NCBI GenBank assembly: GCA_029582265.1 | Contig: CM055833.1 | Coordinates: 28,610,288-28,674,287 of the forward strand | Direction of reading: 5' to 3' | Source: Zoroaster sp. YZ-2022 | Lineage: Eukaryota; Echinodermata; Asteroidea; Forcipulatida; Zoroasteridae | DNA: 64,000 nt | In this document: in pieces, positions 1-12,115 of the stretch | Layout of the letters: the number at the start of each line of letters is the position of its first letter | Position numbering within the stretch: the first letter of the stretch is position 1 | Notes under the pieces: generated by a model | Databases searched by the model: none | What the model was told of the DNA's origin: nothing | Seen by the model: only the letters and a program-made list of their open reading frames with translations | Program-made: the position numbers and the translations under genes

Positions 1-630
1 TAGGCCACATTGTGTGCTCCACCATTTTGTAGATCAATGGAAAATCTGGGTGATTTCTACATGTACATGTAGTGACAGCCTGCAAAGTTCACTGCTAAAT
101 TTGATGTCGACGGAAATGAATAATGCAGACTTTCACAGAATGTGTCCTTATGGCTAGAATGAATGGTTGGAAATCGGGAAACCCAACCTCCCACAGTACA
201 TAATGCACAATGTCAATAATTGGTTCTTCACACATGTAGGCTACATACATTCTGTGAGTTGCTCCATTTTGGGTTCATAGACATCATGTTGCCAGTGTTA
301 TCGAAAAGTTCAAAGAACTTATATATTTTAAAAAGTTGCTTTAAATCTGTATTATTAAACCAGTATTCTGAACATACATGTAGTACAGTTCTGCAAGTAC
401 CTGTACATCTAAGTACGTGTCCAGTAGATCTCCAATTATATTGTTCTAGACATTCCTCTTATTGTGGATTGACACATTCTTTGCTTTGTCCTGTTTATGT
501 TCCCCTTATGTGTCTTATGTAACCTTTTTTGTGAAATGCTGCATGGGCAGGAACCTATTGTTAAACTTTTTACAGTTATTTTCTGGCCATGCTTGCATTT
601 AGGGACCCATGCCTCCAAGCTTAGCCCCAT
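1..630. other. Anonymous intergenic sequence
   Basis: No gene recognised. The open frames here are short, lack known domains and have no splice context. The stretch is rich in TACATGTA-type words, which recur throughout the window. It ends at the left inverted end of the element carrying the 36-bp minisatellite. Confidence 0.5.
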
Positions 631-3456
631 CTGGGGCTAATTTCATAGAGCTGCTAAGCTTATCTAATCCGCTAAGCAAATGTTTCTGATAAGCAATTTT
701 GTCTGTTTAGCAGCTCATCTGGCAGAGTACTGTGCACAACGATGCATGGAGAAGTGGAAGGACGTCATGTAACACTAACTCCTATTGTATCGAAGACACG
801 ACATGTAACACTAACTCCTATTGTATCGAAGACACGACATGTAACACCAACTCCTATTGTATCGAAGACACGACATGTAACACTAACTCCTATTGTATCG
901 AAGACACGACATGTAACACCAACTCCTATTGTATCGAAGACACGACATGTAACACCAACTCCTATTGTATCGAAGACACGACATGTAACACCAACTCCTA
1001 TTGTATCGAAGACACGACATGTAACACCAACTCCTATTGTATCGAAGACACGACATGTAACACCAACTCCTATTGTATCGAAGACACGACATGTAACACC
1101 AACTCCTATTGTATCGAAGACACGACATGTAACACTAACTCCTATTGTATCGAAGACACGACATGTAACACCAACTCCTATTGTATCGAAGACACGACAT
1201 GTAACACTAACTCCTATTGTATCGAAGACACGACATGTAACACCAACTCCTATTGTATCGAAGACACGACATGTAACACTAACTCCTATTGTATCGAAGA
1301 CACGACATGTAACACCAACTCCTATTGTATCGAAGACACGACATGTAACACTAACTCCTATTGTATCGAAGACACGACATGTAACACCAACTCCTATTGT
1401 ATCGAAGACACGACATGTAACACCAACTCCTATTGTATCGAAGACACGACATGTAACACCAACTCCTATTGTATCGAAGACACGACATGTAACACTAACT
1501 CCTATTGTATCGAAGACACGACATGTAACACTAACTCCTATTGTATCGAAGACACATGTAACACTAACTCCTATTGTATCGAAGACACGTCATGTAACAC
1601 TAACTTCTATTGTATCGAAGACACGACATGTAACACTAACTCCTATTGTATCGAAGACACGACATGTAACACTAACTCCTATTGTATCGAAGACACGACA
1701 TGTAACACTAACTCCTATTGTATCGAAGACACGACATGTAACACTAACTCCTATTGTATCGAAGACACGACATGTAACACTAACTCCTATTGTATCGAAG
1801 ACACATGTAACACTAACTCCTATTGTATCGAAGACACGTCATGTAACACTAACTTCTATTGTATCGAAGACACGACATGTAACACTAACTCCTATTGTAT
1901 CGAAGACACGACATGTAACACTAACTCTATTGTATCGAAGACACGACATGTAACACTAACTCCTATTGTATCAAGACACGACATGTAACACTAACTCCTA
2001 TTGTATCGAAGACACGACATGTAACACTAACTCCTATTGTATCGAAGACACGACATGTAACACTAACTCCTATTGTATCGAAGACACGACATGTAACACT
2101 AACTCCTATTGTATCGAAGACACGACATGTAACACTAACTCCTATTGTATCGAAGACACGACATGTAACACTAACTCCTATTGTATCGAAGACACGACAT
2201 GTAACACTAACTCCTATTGTATCGAAGACACGACATGTAACACTAACTCCTATTGTATCGAAGACACGACATGTAACACTAACTCCTATTGTATCGAAGA
2301 CACGTCATGTAACACTAACTTCTATTGTATCGAAGACACGACATGTAACACCAACTCCTATTGTATCGAAGACACGTCATGTAACACTAACTCCTATTGT
2401 ATCGAAGACACGACATGTAACACTAACTCCTATTGTATCGAAGACACGTCATGTAACACTAACTTCTATTGTATCGAAGACACGACATGTAACACTAACT
2501 CCTATTGTATCGAAGACACGTCATGTAACACTAACTCCTATTGTATCGAAGACACGACATGTAACACTAACTCCTATTGTATCGAAGACACGACATGTAA
2601 CACTAACTCCTATTGTATCGAAGACACGACATGTAACACCAACTCCTATTGTATCGAAGACACGACATGTAACACTAACTCCTATTGTATCGAAGACACC
2701 ACATGTAACACTAACTCCTATTGTATCGAGACACGTCATGTAACACTAACTTCTATTGTATCGAAGACACGACATGTAACACTAACTCCTATTGTATCGA
2801 AGACACGTCATGTAACACTAACTTCTATTGTATCGAAGACACGACATGTAACACTAACTCCTATTGTATCGAAGACACGACATGTAACACTAACTCCTAT
2901 TGTATCGAAGACACGACATGTAACACTAACTCCTATTGTATCGAAGACACGTCATGTAACACTAACTTCTATTGTATCGAAGACACGACATGTAACACCA
3001 ACTCCTATTGTATCGAAGACACGTCATGTAACACTAACTCCTATTGTATCGAAGACACGACATGTAACACTAACTCCTATTGTATCGAAGACACGTCATG
3101 TAACACTAACTCCTATTGTATCGAAGACACGACATGTAACACCAACTCCTATTGTATCGAAGACACGACATGTAACACTAACTCCTATTGTATCGAAGAC
3201 ACGACATGTAACACTAACTCCTATTGTATCGAAGACACGTCATGTAACACTAACTTCTATTGTATCGAAGACACGACATGTAACACTAACTCCTATTGTA
3301 TCGAAGACACGACATGTAACACTAACTCCTATTGTATCGAAGACACGTCATGTAACACTAACTTCTATTGTATCGAAGACACGACATGTAACACCAACTC
3401 CTATTGTATCGAAGACACGACAAGAAGAAGTAGCAGCTCTATGAAATTGGCCCCAG
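631..3456. mobile_element. Inverted-repeat element (MITE-like) carrying a minisatellite
   Basis: The left end (631-655) and the reverse complement of the right end (3432-3456) match at 24 of 25 bases; both contain AATTTCATAGAGCTGCT. A short relative lies at 55311-55463 and a degraded one ends at 6546, so this is a dispersed family with internal GCTAAGC words. In this copy nearly all the interior has been replaced by, or expanded into, a 36-bp tandem array. No transposase is visible. I could not define a target-site duplication with confidence. Confidence 0.7.
761..3424. repeat. 36-bp minisatellite, about 74 copies
   Basis: Tandem array of a 36-bp unit containing ACATGTAACACTAACTCC and TTGTATCGAAGACACG. 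Variants include CTAACTCC/CCAACTCC, GACACGACA/GACACGTCA and TCC/TTC, with a few units shortened by about 1-3 bp. The shortened unit GAAGACACATG appears near 1548 and 1797, about 249 bp apart, which indicates block duplication of seven units. Because 36 is a multiple of 3, long open frames arise in several registers. They shift at the indel units and look non-coding. Confidence 0.97.
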
Positions 3457-3800
3457 AACTATTTATGATACGATCTGGGAAAACCCGTCAGATGTCGGTG
3501 AACTTGTTTTGAAGATAATGGCAAAATAGTCCCCAATTTTGTTGTTGACAATTTGAATTTTTGTTACCATTTTAATTGTTAATATCTAAATGATCATTCT
3601 TGAAAATATTAAATAAAAATTCCATGGTTTTATCTGTAATAACATAGTTTTATGATGACAGATAATTATGATGACAGATAATTAAAAAGCCATCTTTGTT
3701 TTTCGTTTCCGCCATTGTTTTTTAAGGACAGCGGCGGCTATAACTTCCCGAGAGCATAACTCAAATTAAAGACAACTTCTTCAAAATTATAAATAACTTA

Positions 3801-5533
3801 TTGCATAAATCAAAGGAACCAACGCTCCCCACCAGTGACTCTGACAATTTCTTTGTTGAGAAAATTGACAATATTCACAAATCTTTCACTACCAATTCCG
3901 GTGATTCTTCTTTAACAACAAATGACATAACTTCTTTGAACACATCTATTTCTCTGTTTCAACCTGCAAGTGAAGAAGAAATCAGAAGAATAATTATGAA
4001 GTCACCATCCAAATCATGCGAACTTGATCCTGTGCCTACTTTCTTGTTAAAACAATGTATTCATGCTTTTGTACCATATAACCTTGATTGTAAATAAGTC
4101 TCTGCTTCATGGAATGTTTCCTGACAGTTTGAAAATTGCACATGTTCGTCCACTTCTCAAAAAAGCTGGTCTCGACAAGAACATTTTGAAAAATTATAGA
4201 CCTGTATCAAACTTGAAGTTCCTGGGAAAGACTGTAGAACGAGCTGTATCTTGTAGAATATCACATCATATGCATGTAAATAATTTATATGATCCTTTCC
4301 AATCTGCCTATAAAGCACACCATGGAATAGATACAGCACTGCTTCATGTCAACAACGACATTTTATCTGCACTCGATGATGGAAATATAACTGCCTTAAT
4401 TTTTCTTGATCTTAGCGCTGTGTTCGATACGGTTGACCATGATATTTTACTTGCACGTTTAAAACATAATATAGGAATTAATGGCCATGCACTGGAATGG
4501 TGTCGCTCATACTTGTCTAAAAGACCTCAACATGTTTGTATTCGTGATGCCGTCTCTGAACCGTTTCGTCTGAATTACTCAGTACCTCAGGGATCTGTCC
4601 TCGGCCCTCAGTGGTTTCCAATTTATACTTACCCAATTAGTAACATATTCATGAAATATGACCTATCTTATCACGTCTACGCAGATGACACTCAGATTTA
4701 TCTAGCTTTCAAACCATCACAACAACAGAGTGCCTCTATAATTAATCGCCTTGAAAATTGTATTCATGATATTCGCATTTGGATGAAGGAAAATTTCTTA
4801 AAACTCAATGATGATAAAACTGAATTTGTGCTATTTGGTTCTCGTCAACAACTATCTTAGATTTCTATTCCAAATATTGTTATTTGTGACTCATGTGCAA
4901 TCTTCTTCTCAAGCAAGGAACCTTGGAGTTATTTTTGATGCAAACATGACACTTAAACCTCATATTTCAAATGTTACTCGCACCGCAGCATTTCACCTTA
5001 GGAACATTAGAAAGTTACACAAATATCTTAATTATGATGCAACAGAACAAACAGTTCATTCCTTCATAACATCTCGTCTTGATATGGCAAATTCACTGCT
5101 TTATGGACTTCCTCAGGATCAACTACGACGACTTCAAAAGATTCAAAACACTGCTACACGTATTGTGACTCTCTAAAAAATCATGTAATATCACCCCCAT
5201 CCTGAAAGATCTGCATTTAATTGGCTGCCAATATCATATCGTATTATTTATAAAATATTGCTTATCGTTTTCATATCTTTGAATGATTGTGCACCATTAT
5301 ATATATCTGACTTGTTGAAATGTTATGCCCCATCTTGCAAGTTACGTTCCAGTGCAAAATTTCTGCTGGCTGAACAAAAGTCTAAACATTCTTGGGGTGA
5401 CAGATCTTTTGAAGTTGTGGCTCCACGCCTTTGGAATGATTTACCTCTGTACATTCGTGAATCTCAAACTGATTACTCCTTCAAGAAAAACTTAAAAACT
5501 CATCTTATGTGTATTGCCTATAAGGACTACTAA
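3801..5533 (+). pseudogene. Reverse transcriptase ORF remnant, frameshifted
   Basis: RT fingers and palm are recognisable: [20 protein letters not shown] near 4189, then [16 protein letters not shown] (4402-4449), [10 protein letters not shown] (about 4579-4608) and the catalytic YADDTQIY (about 4678-4701). The C-terminal part has SRLDMANSLLYGLP (about 5076) and LWNDLPLYIRES (about 5431). The frame changes near 4063-4097, with stops at about 4858 and 5176, so no continuous protein is possible. The usual L-L-F after QGSVLGP is degraded to QWF. This copy is dead. Confidence 0.85.
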
Positions 5534-5609
5534 CATTCATTTATGCATTTTTTTAAATCTTTTTGATTAGTATTATATTGCATTTGCTATTGTATTATAA
5601 GTTTTGAGG

Positions 5610-5841
5610 CTTTGCATGGTGGAATATCGATATCGTTTCGGTTTGCGGTAACACCATGTGTTTATCTCAACTAACGTGAAGCTGAGATACAGGTTCTGAA
5701 AAGAACCGTATCGCACAACTCGTATCTCAACCTTCGTTAAGTGAGAAAGGTTCAAGGGAGAACCAATTTCGGGCAACTCGTTTTTCTCTACTGTCGCTAA
5801 GTGAGAAATATGGTTCAGGGAGAACCATGGGGACTTCACGG
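5610..5841 (+). repeat. Hairpin-unit repeat, 3-unit copy inserted in LINE 3' UTR
   Basis: Starts with CTTTGCATGGTGGAATATCG, followed by three tandem units of about 58-62 bp. Most units carry two potential hairpins, TCTCA..TGAGA and GGTTC..GAACC, followed by a GGGCAACTCG-like word. It ends near GGGGACTTCACGGG. A five-unit relative lies at 35037-35391. Mobility is inferred from two homologous copies in unrelated flanks. No coding potential is claimed. Confidence 0.7.
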
Positions 5842-6034
5842 GTTAATATTGTATGATTTCTTGTTTACTGTAAAGCGCCTTGAGCACTTCTTGGTGGATA
5901 TGTGCGCATTATAAATCTTCTGTATTATTATTATTATTATGAATAAAACAGTTTTGAAAACAGCACAGTGTCCTCGTTAATTTGATGTATGTAACATAAA
6001 AATGATAAATTTCACCATGTGGAAGGTTTTCCCA

Positions 6035-6546
6035 GATCACATCACATTTGCTTAGCAGATTTTCTTGGTTACCAGCCAAAATTATCCATAAAAGACTGCA
6101 CTTTGACTGGTAGTCTGTTTTTATATATTGCTAAGCAGAAAAGTTTGCTTAGCAAAATTCCCTGCTCGGCAACTTTATGAAAATGGGACCAATTTTATAC
6201 TGCTGCTGAGCATACATAATTGCTTACCAGAAGAAAAAAAATTGCTTAGTAGTTTTCTTTGGTTACCAGTCAAACCGTCATACAAAATGTATGCATTTTG
6301 GCTGGTAATCTGTTGTATATTGCTTAGTAAAAATATTTGCTTAGCAGCCAAACTTTCATACAAAATGTATGCATTTTGGCTGGTAGTCTGCTGTATATTT
6401 CTTAGTAAAAATATTTGCTTAGCAGATTTCATCGGTTACCAGCCAAACTTTCATACAAAATGTATGCATTTTGGCCGGTAGTGTTTTATTCGCTGATATT
6501 CGCTTAGCATAATTTTCTGCTTAGAAGCTCTACGAAATTGGCCCCT
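6035..6546 (+). repeat. Degraded copy of the AATTTCATAGAGC element family with internal tandem repeats
   Basis: The right end GCTCTACGAAATTGGCCCC (6528-6546) matches the terminus at 3432-3456. The interior repeats a module of about 75-85 bp: GCTTAGCAG, GGTTACCAGCCAAA, then a hairpin-like ACAAAATGTATGCATTTTG (seen three times, about 6281-6475). The left terminus is not recognisable. Confidence 0.6.
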
Positions 6547-7075
6547 GGAGTCCTGCAGATTACTTCTGCAGTATGAAATATTATTTTGTTTAAAATGTTA
6601 TTGTCATTTATTTGTGAGTCTGTGGAGAAAATAAACCTGATGCCTCAAACCTCTGTTTTGTGGCAAGCACAAATCATGTATGTATCTAGATAATATTTAC
6701 ATTATACTGCTATGTTGATAAAACATTATACAGTTGAAATGAACAGTGAATTATCATTGAGATCATGGACTTACATTATGTACATACAGTGTATGTAGCT
6801 ATCAAAGTGTTCTAAGAGACATTTTTGCAAATTACTATTGTATCATTCTTGCCATAAAAAATAATACAGAATTTCCCTGGTACAGTTGTAAACAAGTGAT
6901 ATGTGGTGTATGTTTAAGTGTGGAATTTGCCCTTAAATAAAAGCCCTGCACATGTCCTTTGCACACAGTACACTAGACAACATATATCATAGATTTATAC
7001 AGATAAGCCTAAACTGCATTGACCCATAACAGTCATTGCAATGTACTGGACAGGTTAATAATCTCCTGCCCTTTG
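6547..7075. other. Anonymous intergenic sequence
   Basis: AT-rich sequence between two mobile elements. I see no open frame with a domain, no RNA gene and no clear repeat. Confidence 0.4.
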
Positions 7076-7455
7076 GGCCAAAAAAAAAAGTCTCTGGTTT
7101 CTGGTCATTTGTCAGCTTCAAAATTGGTGTGGTGACACGCTTTTTTTTCGGCCATCTTTTTTTTTTGCCAACAGGGAAATACGTGATTGTACATATGTGA
7201 AGACCAAATTTCCCATATATACAAAGTATGGTGCCTAAGAGTAAGAGGCCTCACATATCAGGCAAACGTACTCCTACGTGATAGAGTCTCTAAAACCACA
7301 GCACGGCAGAATTCCAATTGATCCAGCAATTTTGGCTGTAGTTGGACATCGTTTAAAAAAAAAAAAAATAAATAAATAAATAAATAAAAAATGCAGATGC
7401 ATGGGTCCGAGGCGACGCACGCACAGACCAGAAACTGGAGACTTTTTTGGGGGCC
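7076..7455 (+). mobile_element. MITE, family with 'CTCTGGTTTCTGGTC' inverted ends (copy 1)
   Basis: The left end GTCTCTGGTTTCTGGTC (7090-7106) is inverted at the right end (about 7426-7442, GACCAGAAACTGGAGAC). Each end carries an outer poly-A or poly-T run and a GGCC border. The interior shares CCATATACAAAGTATGG-like and GGCGACGCAC words with copies at 36367-36755, 45551-45900, 56536-56954 and at the right window edge. No open reading frame suggests a transposase. Confidence 0.75.
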
Positions 7456-8990
7456 TTGTATACATGTATCTTCCCACATGTATTTTCAAGACCTGGGTCG
7501 CTTGGCAAGAAGGCTAACTGGTCGCCTGTCTTTATCATGTGCCATAATCAAATTGTGTTAAATGTCAAGTTTAATTGGTACTTCATGACCCATTTTCCAA
7601 TTCAGTACAGGACGTATGCCTTTCTCATAACGTATGCATGAAAACCATTGACACTAATATCGTAGCCTTGTTCTCGGTCAGATAATCATACAAGTCGATC
7701 GTTAATTTTATATTTAAATACAGAGGGGCATTTCATATAAAATTAGTATTAACAGTACATATAAAACCTTGTAGCCTTGCATATATTGTAAATAGTAAGA
7801 AAATGAGTATGTACAATGTACATGTGTACACGTGTAGATGGCATTAGTACATATACATACATGTCAGGGGAGTGATTTGACAAAAATAAAAAATCCTTAG
7901 AAGTTGGTAGTGGGCCTGGGTCTCTCTTTGGTCTAGAGGACAAAACCCCCTGAACCTCCTGGATGTTTACCTGTGGAGGATTTACAGACTCTCCACATCC
8001 CCACACAATACATGCTACTTCTCTTCTTTCAAGAAAATATCGAGGCAAAGGGAGATTTGTCAAAAATCCCGAAATCAGGAAAACTCCTGAGAAATCATCG
8101 GTCTGATATGTGCTACTTTTAGCTGGACAGTAGAAAACATTTCACTGCCTTGTTCTTGGTCGGATCATTGTCCTATCAGTCATGCATGCATATTCACAAA
8201 GACAGGACTTTCATATATAATGAGTGTGACGCCTGTAGCCTTATTTCCACTAAGTTTCTTGTATATGTAACATTCAGAAAGGCATACGTGTACAAGCTCT
8301 ATGCTGTACAGTACATATTCCATGGCTTGACTTACCTGCATACTGTTGAAGCACATGCAGATCCATTGTTGTAATGTCCTATAGTGAAAATACACAGTAC
8401 ATCTAACATGACATGTCTAACTTATTGCATGTATTTAAACTGCTAAACCACACTGATTTCTTTATTCCGAGATCTCCATGTACATGTATGTGGCTGTGTT
8501 CAGGTGTTGACTATCCATGCACATGTGACGGACTGCAGTAATTTGCAAGACTTACACTTCATGTCAGTCTTCAGTGACTCAAGTGAGTCATTCGATGTAT
8601 ACAATTATGTACTGTAGCTGTACTAGATTAACGCCTGGTGCAGTATGCTGCAGTCTGCACTAGATAGTGTACAGTGCTCACACAACAGTAATGTTGGTTA
8701 TGAAGTGAATCAGTAATCCAGCGCTTATTAAAGGGGCATTTAGGTTTGCAAACACATATGATAAAGTATACACAATGACCAACATTTGGGTACAATAAAT
8801 CAGGTGACTTTGTTATTTTCAACAATTACAGGAAAACAGTGAATCTTTCAGAGGTCACTGTGTAGAATTACATATTCTCCTCTGAGAAACCATATCTGCC
8901 ATATCTTGTATGTTGATATTATGTCACCCACACAAGTATTTCATGTATGCATGGATGAAGGAATCCTTCCTCTATGATGTATGTACATGT
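7456..8990. other. Anonymous intergenic sequence
   Basis: No gene recognised. Open frames on both strands are below 110 codons, without domains or splice context. There are several CATGTACATG-type words, but no periodic array or inverted ends that I can support. Confidence 0.4.
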
Positions 8991-8999
8991 AATGTCTCT

Positions 9000-9520
9000 T
9001 TTCAGGGTAAGTACAACACTGGTTTTTGGAAACATACCTTCATTTTAACACTAGTTTAAACAAATTATATCATAAACCTAACCTGTGATATTTTCAAATA
9101 ATTGCTCATGTTTTCTTTTGAGAAAATAATGAAAACTATTACAGTTAAATTCTATGTTTTTATGTTTTACATACTTGCATTTTTTCAAGAATTTTACATA
9201 ACAATTCATTTCTTTCTCTAAGGTGAAAGCACTTCAGAAGGAATAATTTCTCAGGATGACTGATACTTGACACCAACTTTTCACCCAATAAGCTTTTAGA
9301 TAATTATCAAATTTTGCTAATTTGATCATCTGGTTAAGTGTGCCAAATACCCAGATGAATTTATAAAATACTAATTGTTGATGACGATAATAATGATGCA
9401 GTGTAAATATGAAATTGATAATGAAAGAGAAGTTACAACATTGGTACTTGGAAATGTTCTATATTTTAACCCACTAGTTTTCAAGAAATATATCATAAAA
9501 ATAACCTGTAAAAAAATCCC
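9000..9520. repeat. Two partial copies of a GTACAACAYTGG dispersed repeat
   Basis: About 9009-9185 and 9425-9515 both begin with a TACAACAYTGG word and share AAATTATATCATAAA or AAATATATCATAAA, then TAACCTGT. They resemble the element at 40758-41120, which has the same ATATATCATAAAACTAACCTG core. Boundaries are not resolved. Confidence 0.5.
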
Positions 9521-9545
9521 CCACCCCCTTCACCCCTGTCTTTCC

Positions 9546-9868
9546 TAAAGCTGTGCATTTTCGGTTATTTCAGGAACCAGATACCCGAAATTGGAACTCT
9601 TCGGATACCCGGGTACCCGTAAGCAATTTTGTAATACAAACACAAGTTTCAAACAAAAGCCAGCAAGTCTGTGAGACGCTGTCAGCAAATGTTACTTCTA
9701 AAGCCTTCATCCTAGTTTTCTTCATTTTGTTAGCAAAAAAAAATCAAAGACTTCCATTTGTGTGGCTTAAAATGTTCAGTCGGAATTTTAAAAAGTCATT
9801 TATGGGTAACTGGAACCAAAAAATGGAACCAGGTAATGACATTTTCGGTCGAATATCCGGGTATATGT
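9546..9868 (+). mobile_element. hAT-like MITE, CTGTGCGTTTTCGG family, degraded copy
   Basis: The left end TAAAGCTGTGCATTTTCGG (9546-9564) and internal GGATACCCGGGTACCCGT match the better-preserved copies at 10403-10754 and 11387-12107. The right part (GGAACCAGGTAATGACATTT, 9827-9846) is present, but the terminal GCACAG is not, so the right end is truncated or diverged. Confidence 0.6.
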
Positions 9869-10402
9869 TATCAATATGCTCTAAGACGTACGTGTACACC
9901 CAAAAGTCAAGCCAGGCCAGGCCAGGCCCCCCCCCCCCCCCCTGTAGTGTTCTCTCTAACTTGAAAATGTTGACAATTCTCAACAGTTCCTTACTATACA
10001 CACAGGTCTGTAGGTACGGTGCATGATTTACAAATTCTTATGACACATAATTTCTGAATCATGACACACGATGACTTTCCTCCCGATCCTACTAATCAAT
10101 CATGTAACAATACGGGTCTAATTACAAATAAAACCACGACAGTACAGTCATATGACATGTACATATTCAATTATGAGGCTCCAGAAGAAATTGTGTGATA
10201 AAGCACACAGTATGAAATACAAACTATATATTATTACAAATCATAAGTACTGTTCATACTTAGAGAATTAGCTGTTGCAAACTGCTTACCAACCAAAAGG
10301 ACCTGTGGTATAAACGCAAAATAGTAGTTATTGGCCTTACATTTTGAACCTAGCAGGTTCTTTCTCAAAGGCAAAATGAGACAGAATACAAACAACACAC
10401 TA

Positions 10403-10754
10403 AGGCTGTGCCAGGTATCTGGATACCCGACCGAAACTGTCATTACCCGGTTCCATTTTTCGGTTCCAATTACCTGTAAACGACTTGAAAATTTTGACTG
10501 AACATGTAAGTCACACAATAGAAGTCTCCGATTTTTGGGGATGCTACAAGTTGTTTTTAATATAGAGGCGGGAAATTATTACAGTAACACATTTATTATG
10601 ACTCTAACAAAATAAGAGAATCTTGAGTTTGTATTGGATATTTTATAGTTTCGGGAGTATGTGTTTTTACAAATTGTTTACGGGTACCCGGGTATCCGAA
10701 GATTTCCAATTTCGGGTATCCGGTTGCCGAAATAACCGAAAACGCACAGCCTTA
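10403..10754 (-). mobile_element. hAT-like MITE, CTGTGCGTTTTCGG family
   Basis: Termini TAAGGCTGTGC (10403) and GCACAGCCTTA (ending 10754) are inverted. Flanking 8-mers are CAACACAC (10395-10402) and CAACATAT (10755-10762), matching at 6 of 8, as expected of a decayed 8-bp duplication. Relative to the copy at 11387 it is reversed. The interior has paired GGTATCCG/CGGATACC words. No transposase. Confidence 0.7.
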
Positions 10755-11386
10755 CAACATATACTTTTCATACTTACCATACACTTACACAATACCATGT
10801 GAATGTGCATACATTGTGCTTGGTAAATGTGCATTATACGTACATGTAGGATTGGTTAAGTCAAATATAACAAAATAGTCAAATTATATTGTGCAACTTA
10901 CTTGGTGTAAAGCTGATGAGGGTTTTAATCTTCCCTAAAAACTTATTTTGGGTGAGGTTTTGTAATTTTTGAGAAAAGCGAAATTATTGCCAATAGTTTT
11001 ATCAGAAAAAATACTCTTTCGTGAATTTACATGTACTTGTAGCTTTAGAATAAGCAAAATCATTACATGTCATTGCACATACATGAATTACTACATGTAT
11101 GTTCTACAGTTATTCCACCTTAATAGAACTAGTAGGTGAAAGGTTTTGGCTGGTCTGTCAACCTGCTGCGAGTAAATGGGTTGTTAACATTACAATCACT
11201 AACCAAGGATAACCTGCTGGACAAGTGATACTTCATTAATTTAATCATACAACTGGAAGCCAACAAAGTCTAACACTGGAATCACAAGGGACCTCAGATG
11301 GCATGTACAAGTGAAGGCCCCAAGGCCCAATCATTTACACTGGGTTTCTTGCAGGTAATGTACATTATATAGCAAATCTATATTAC

Positions 11387-12107
11387 TAAGGCTGTGCGTT
11401 TTCGGTTATTTCAGGAACCGGATACCCGAAATTGGAAATCTTCGGATACCCGGGTACCCGTAAACAATTTTGTATAAACACAAATACTCCCGAATGTATA
11501 AAATAACCAATATAAACACAAGATTCTCTTGTTTTATTAGAGTCATAATAAATCTGTTACTGTAATAATTTCCCGCCTCTATATTAAAAACAACTCGTAG
11601 CATCCCTAAAAATCGGAGATTTCCATTTGTGTGTCTTACATGTTCATACATGTGTCTTACATGTTTTGGAGTGTCGTGGCCGAGCGGTCTAGCTTACCGG
11701 ACTCAAGTTCTGGTGTTAGCAGCAGAATGTGGGTTCGAATCCCGGCCGTGACACTTGTGTCCTTGAGCAAGACATTTAACCATAATTGCTTCTCTCCACC
11801 CAGGGGTTAAATGGGTACCTGTGAGGGCAGAGTTGGTTGATTAGCCCTATATGCGCTGTAATGGCAGCAATTGAGCTGTATACTCCCCAGGGAGCTGAGA
11901 TGGTTTCAGGAATGATTTATGAGCCTTATGAGCCTTATGAGCAGGGATAATAATATAATGCGCCTTGAGCACCACTTAGTTGGTGGATACGTGCGCTATA
12001 TAAGTCCACACATTATTATTATTATTCGAAATTTTCAAGTCGTTTACGGGTAAATGGAACCAGGTAATGAGTTTTGGTTGGGTATCCAGATACCCAGCAC
12101 AGTCTTA
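11387..12107 (+). mobile_element. hAT-like MITE interrupted by a SINE
   Basis: Termini TAAGGCTGTGC and GCACAGTCTTA. Flanks are TATATTAC (11379-11386) and TATGTTAC (12108-12115), 7 of 8 identical. A tRNA-derived SINE (about 11671-12026) splits the element: sequence ending CTTACATGTTTTGGA resumes as CGAAATTTTCAAGTCGTTTA, which is continuous in the copy at 10403-10754. Confidence 0.8.
11671..12026 (+). mobile_element. tRNA-Leu(CAA)-derived SINE
   Basis: The 5' head is a recognisable tRNA-Leu relic. It has an A box TGGCCGAGCGGTCT, an anticodon arm CGGACTCAAGTTCTGG with CAA in the loop, a variable arm, and a B box GGTTCGAATCC (11672-11754). The body follows (TCCTTGAGCAAGACATTTAA, then TCTCCACCCAGGGG), with a 3' tail GCGCCTTGAGCACC..GTGCGCTATATAAG and an ATT run. 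The tail matches the LINE at 5874-5940. A polymerase III promoter is predicted from the boxes only. Confidence 0.88.
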
Positions 12108-12115
12108 TATGTTAC

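Larger units (their letters stand above)
3760..5945 (+). mobile_element. 5'-truncated CR1/L2-like non-LTR retrotransposon (LINE)
   Basis: A relic of a LINE: part of the region before the reverse transcriptase (3801-4097), the reverse transcriptase (4063-4860), the thumb/C-terminal region (4860-5533) and a 3' UTR. No endonuclease domain is present. The 3' UTR is interrupted by a hairpin-repeat element at about 5610-5841. It ends in a tail (5874-5940) with GCGCCTTGAGCAC, a TGTGCGC word and a (TTA)n run. The same tail ends the tRNA-derived SINEs of this window, so this LINE lineage is the likely source of their retrotransposition machinery. The clade call rests on motif style and is inferred. 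Confidence 0.85.

Noticed and set aside
761..3424. Possible CRISPR-like array
   Set aside because: There are no unique spacers: units are contiguous 36-bp copies in a eukaryotic genome.
732..3512. Long open frames (418, 492, 403 and 263 codons) over the 36-bp array, one Cys-rich
   Set aside because: Frames are open in several registers only because the period is a multiple of 3. They switch register at indel units, lack splice context and lie inside a MITE.
10912..10945. CTGATGA core as a possible hammerhead ribozyme
   Set aside because: No matching GAAA core segment or flanking helices at the expected spacing.
11671..11754. Functional tRNA-Leu(CAA) gene
   Set aside because: The tRNA-like part continues into a SINE body and tail and sits inside a hAT-like MITE; the same head occurs in other SINE copies. 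It is a SINE head.
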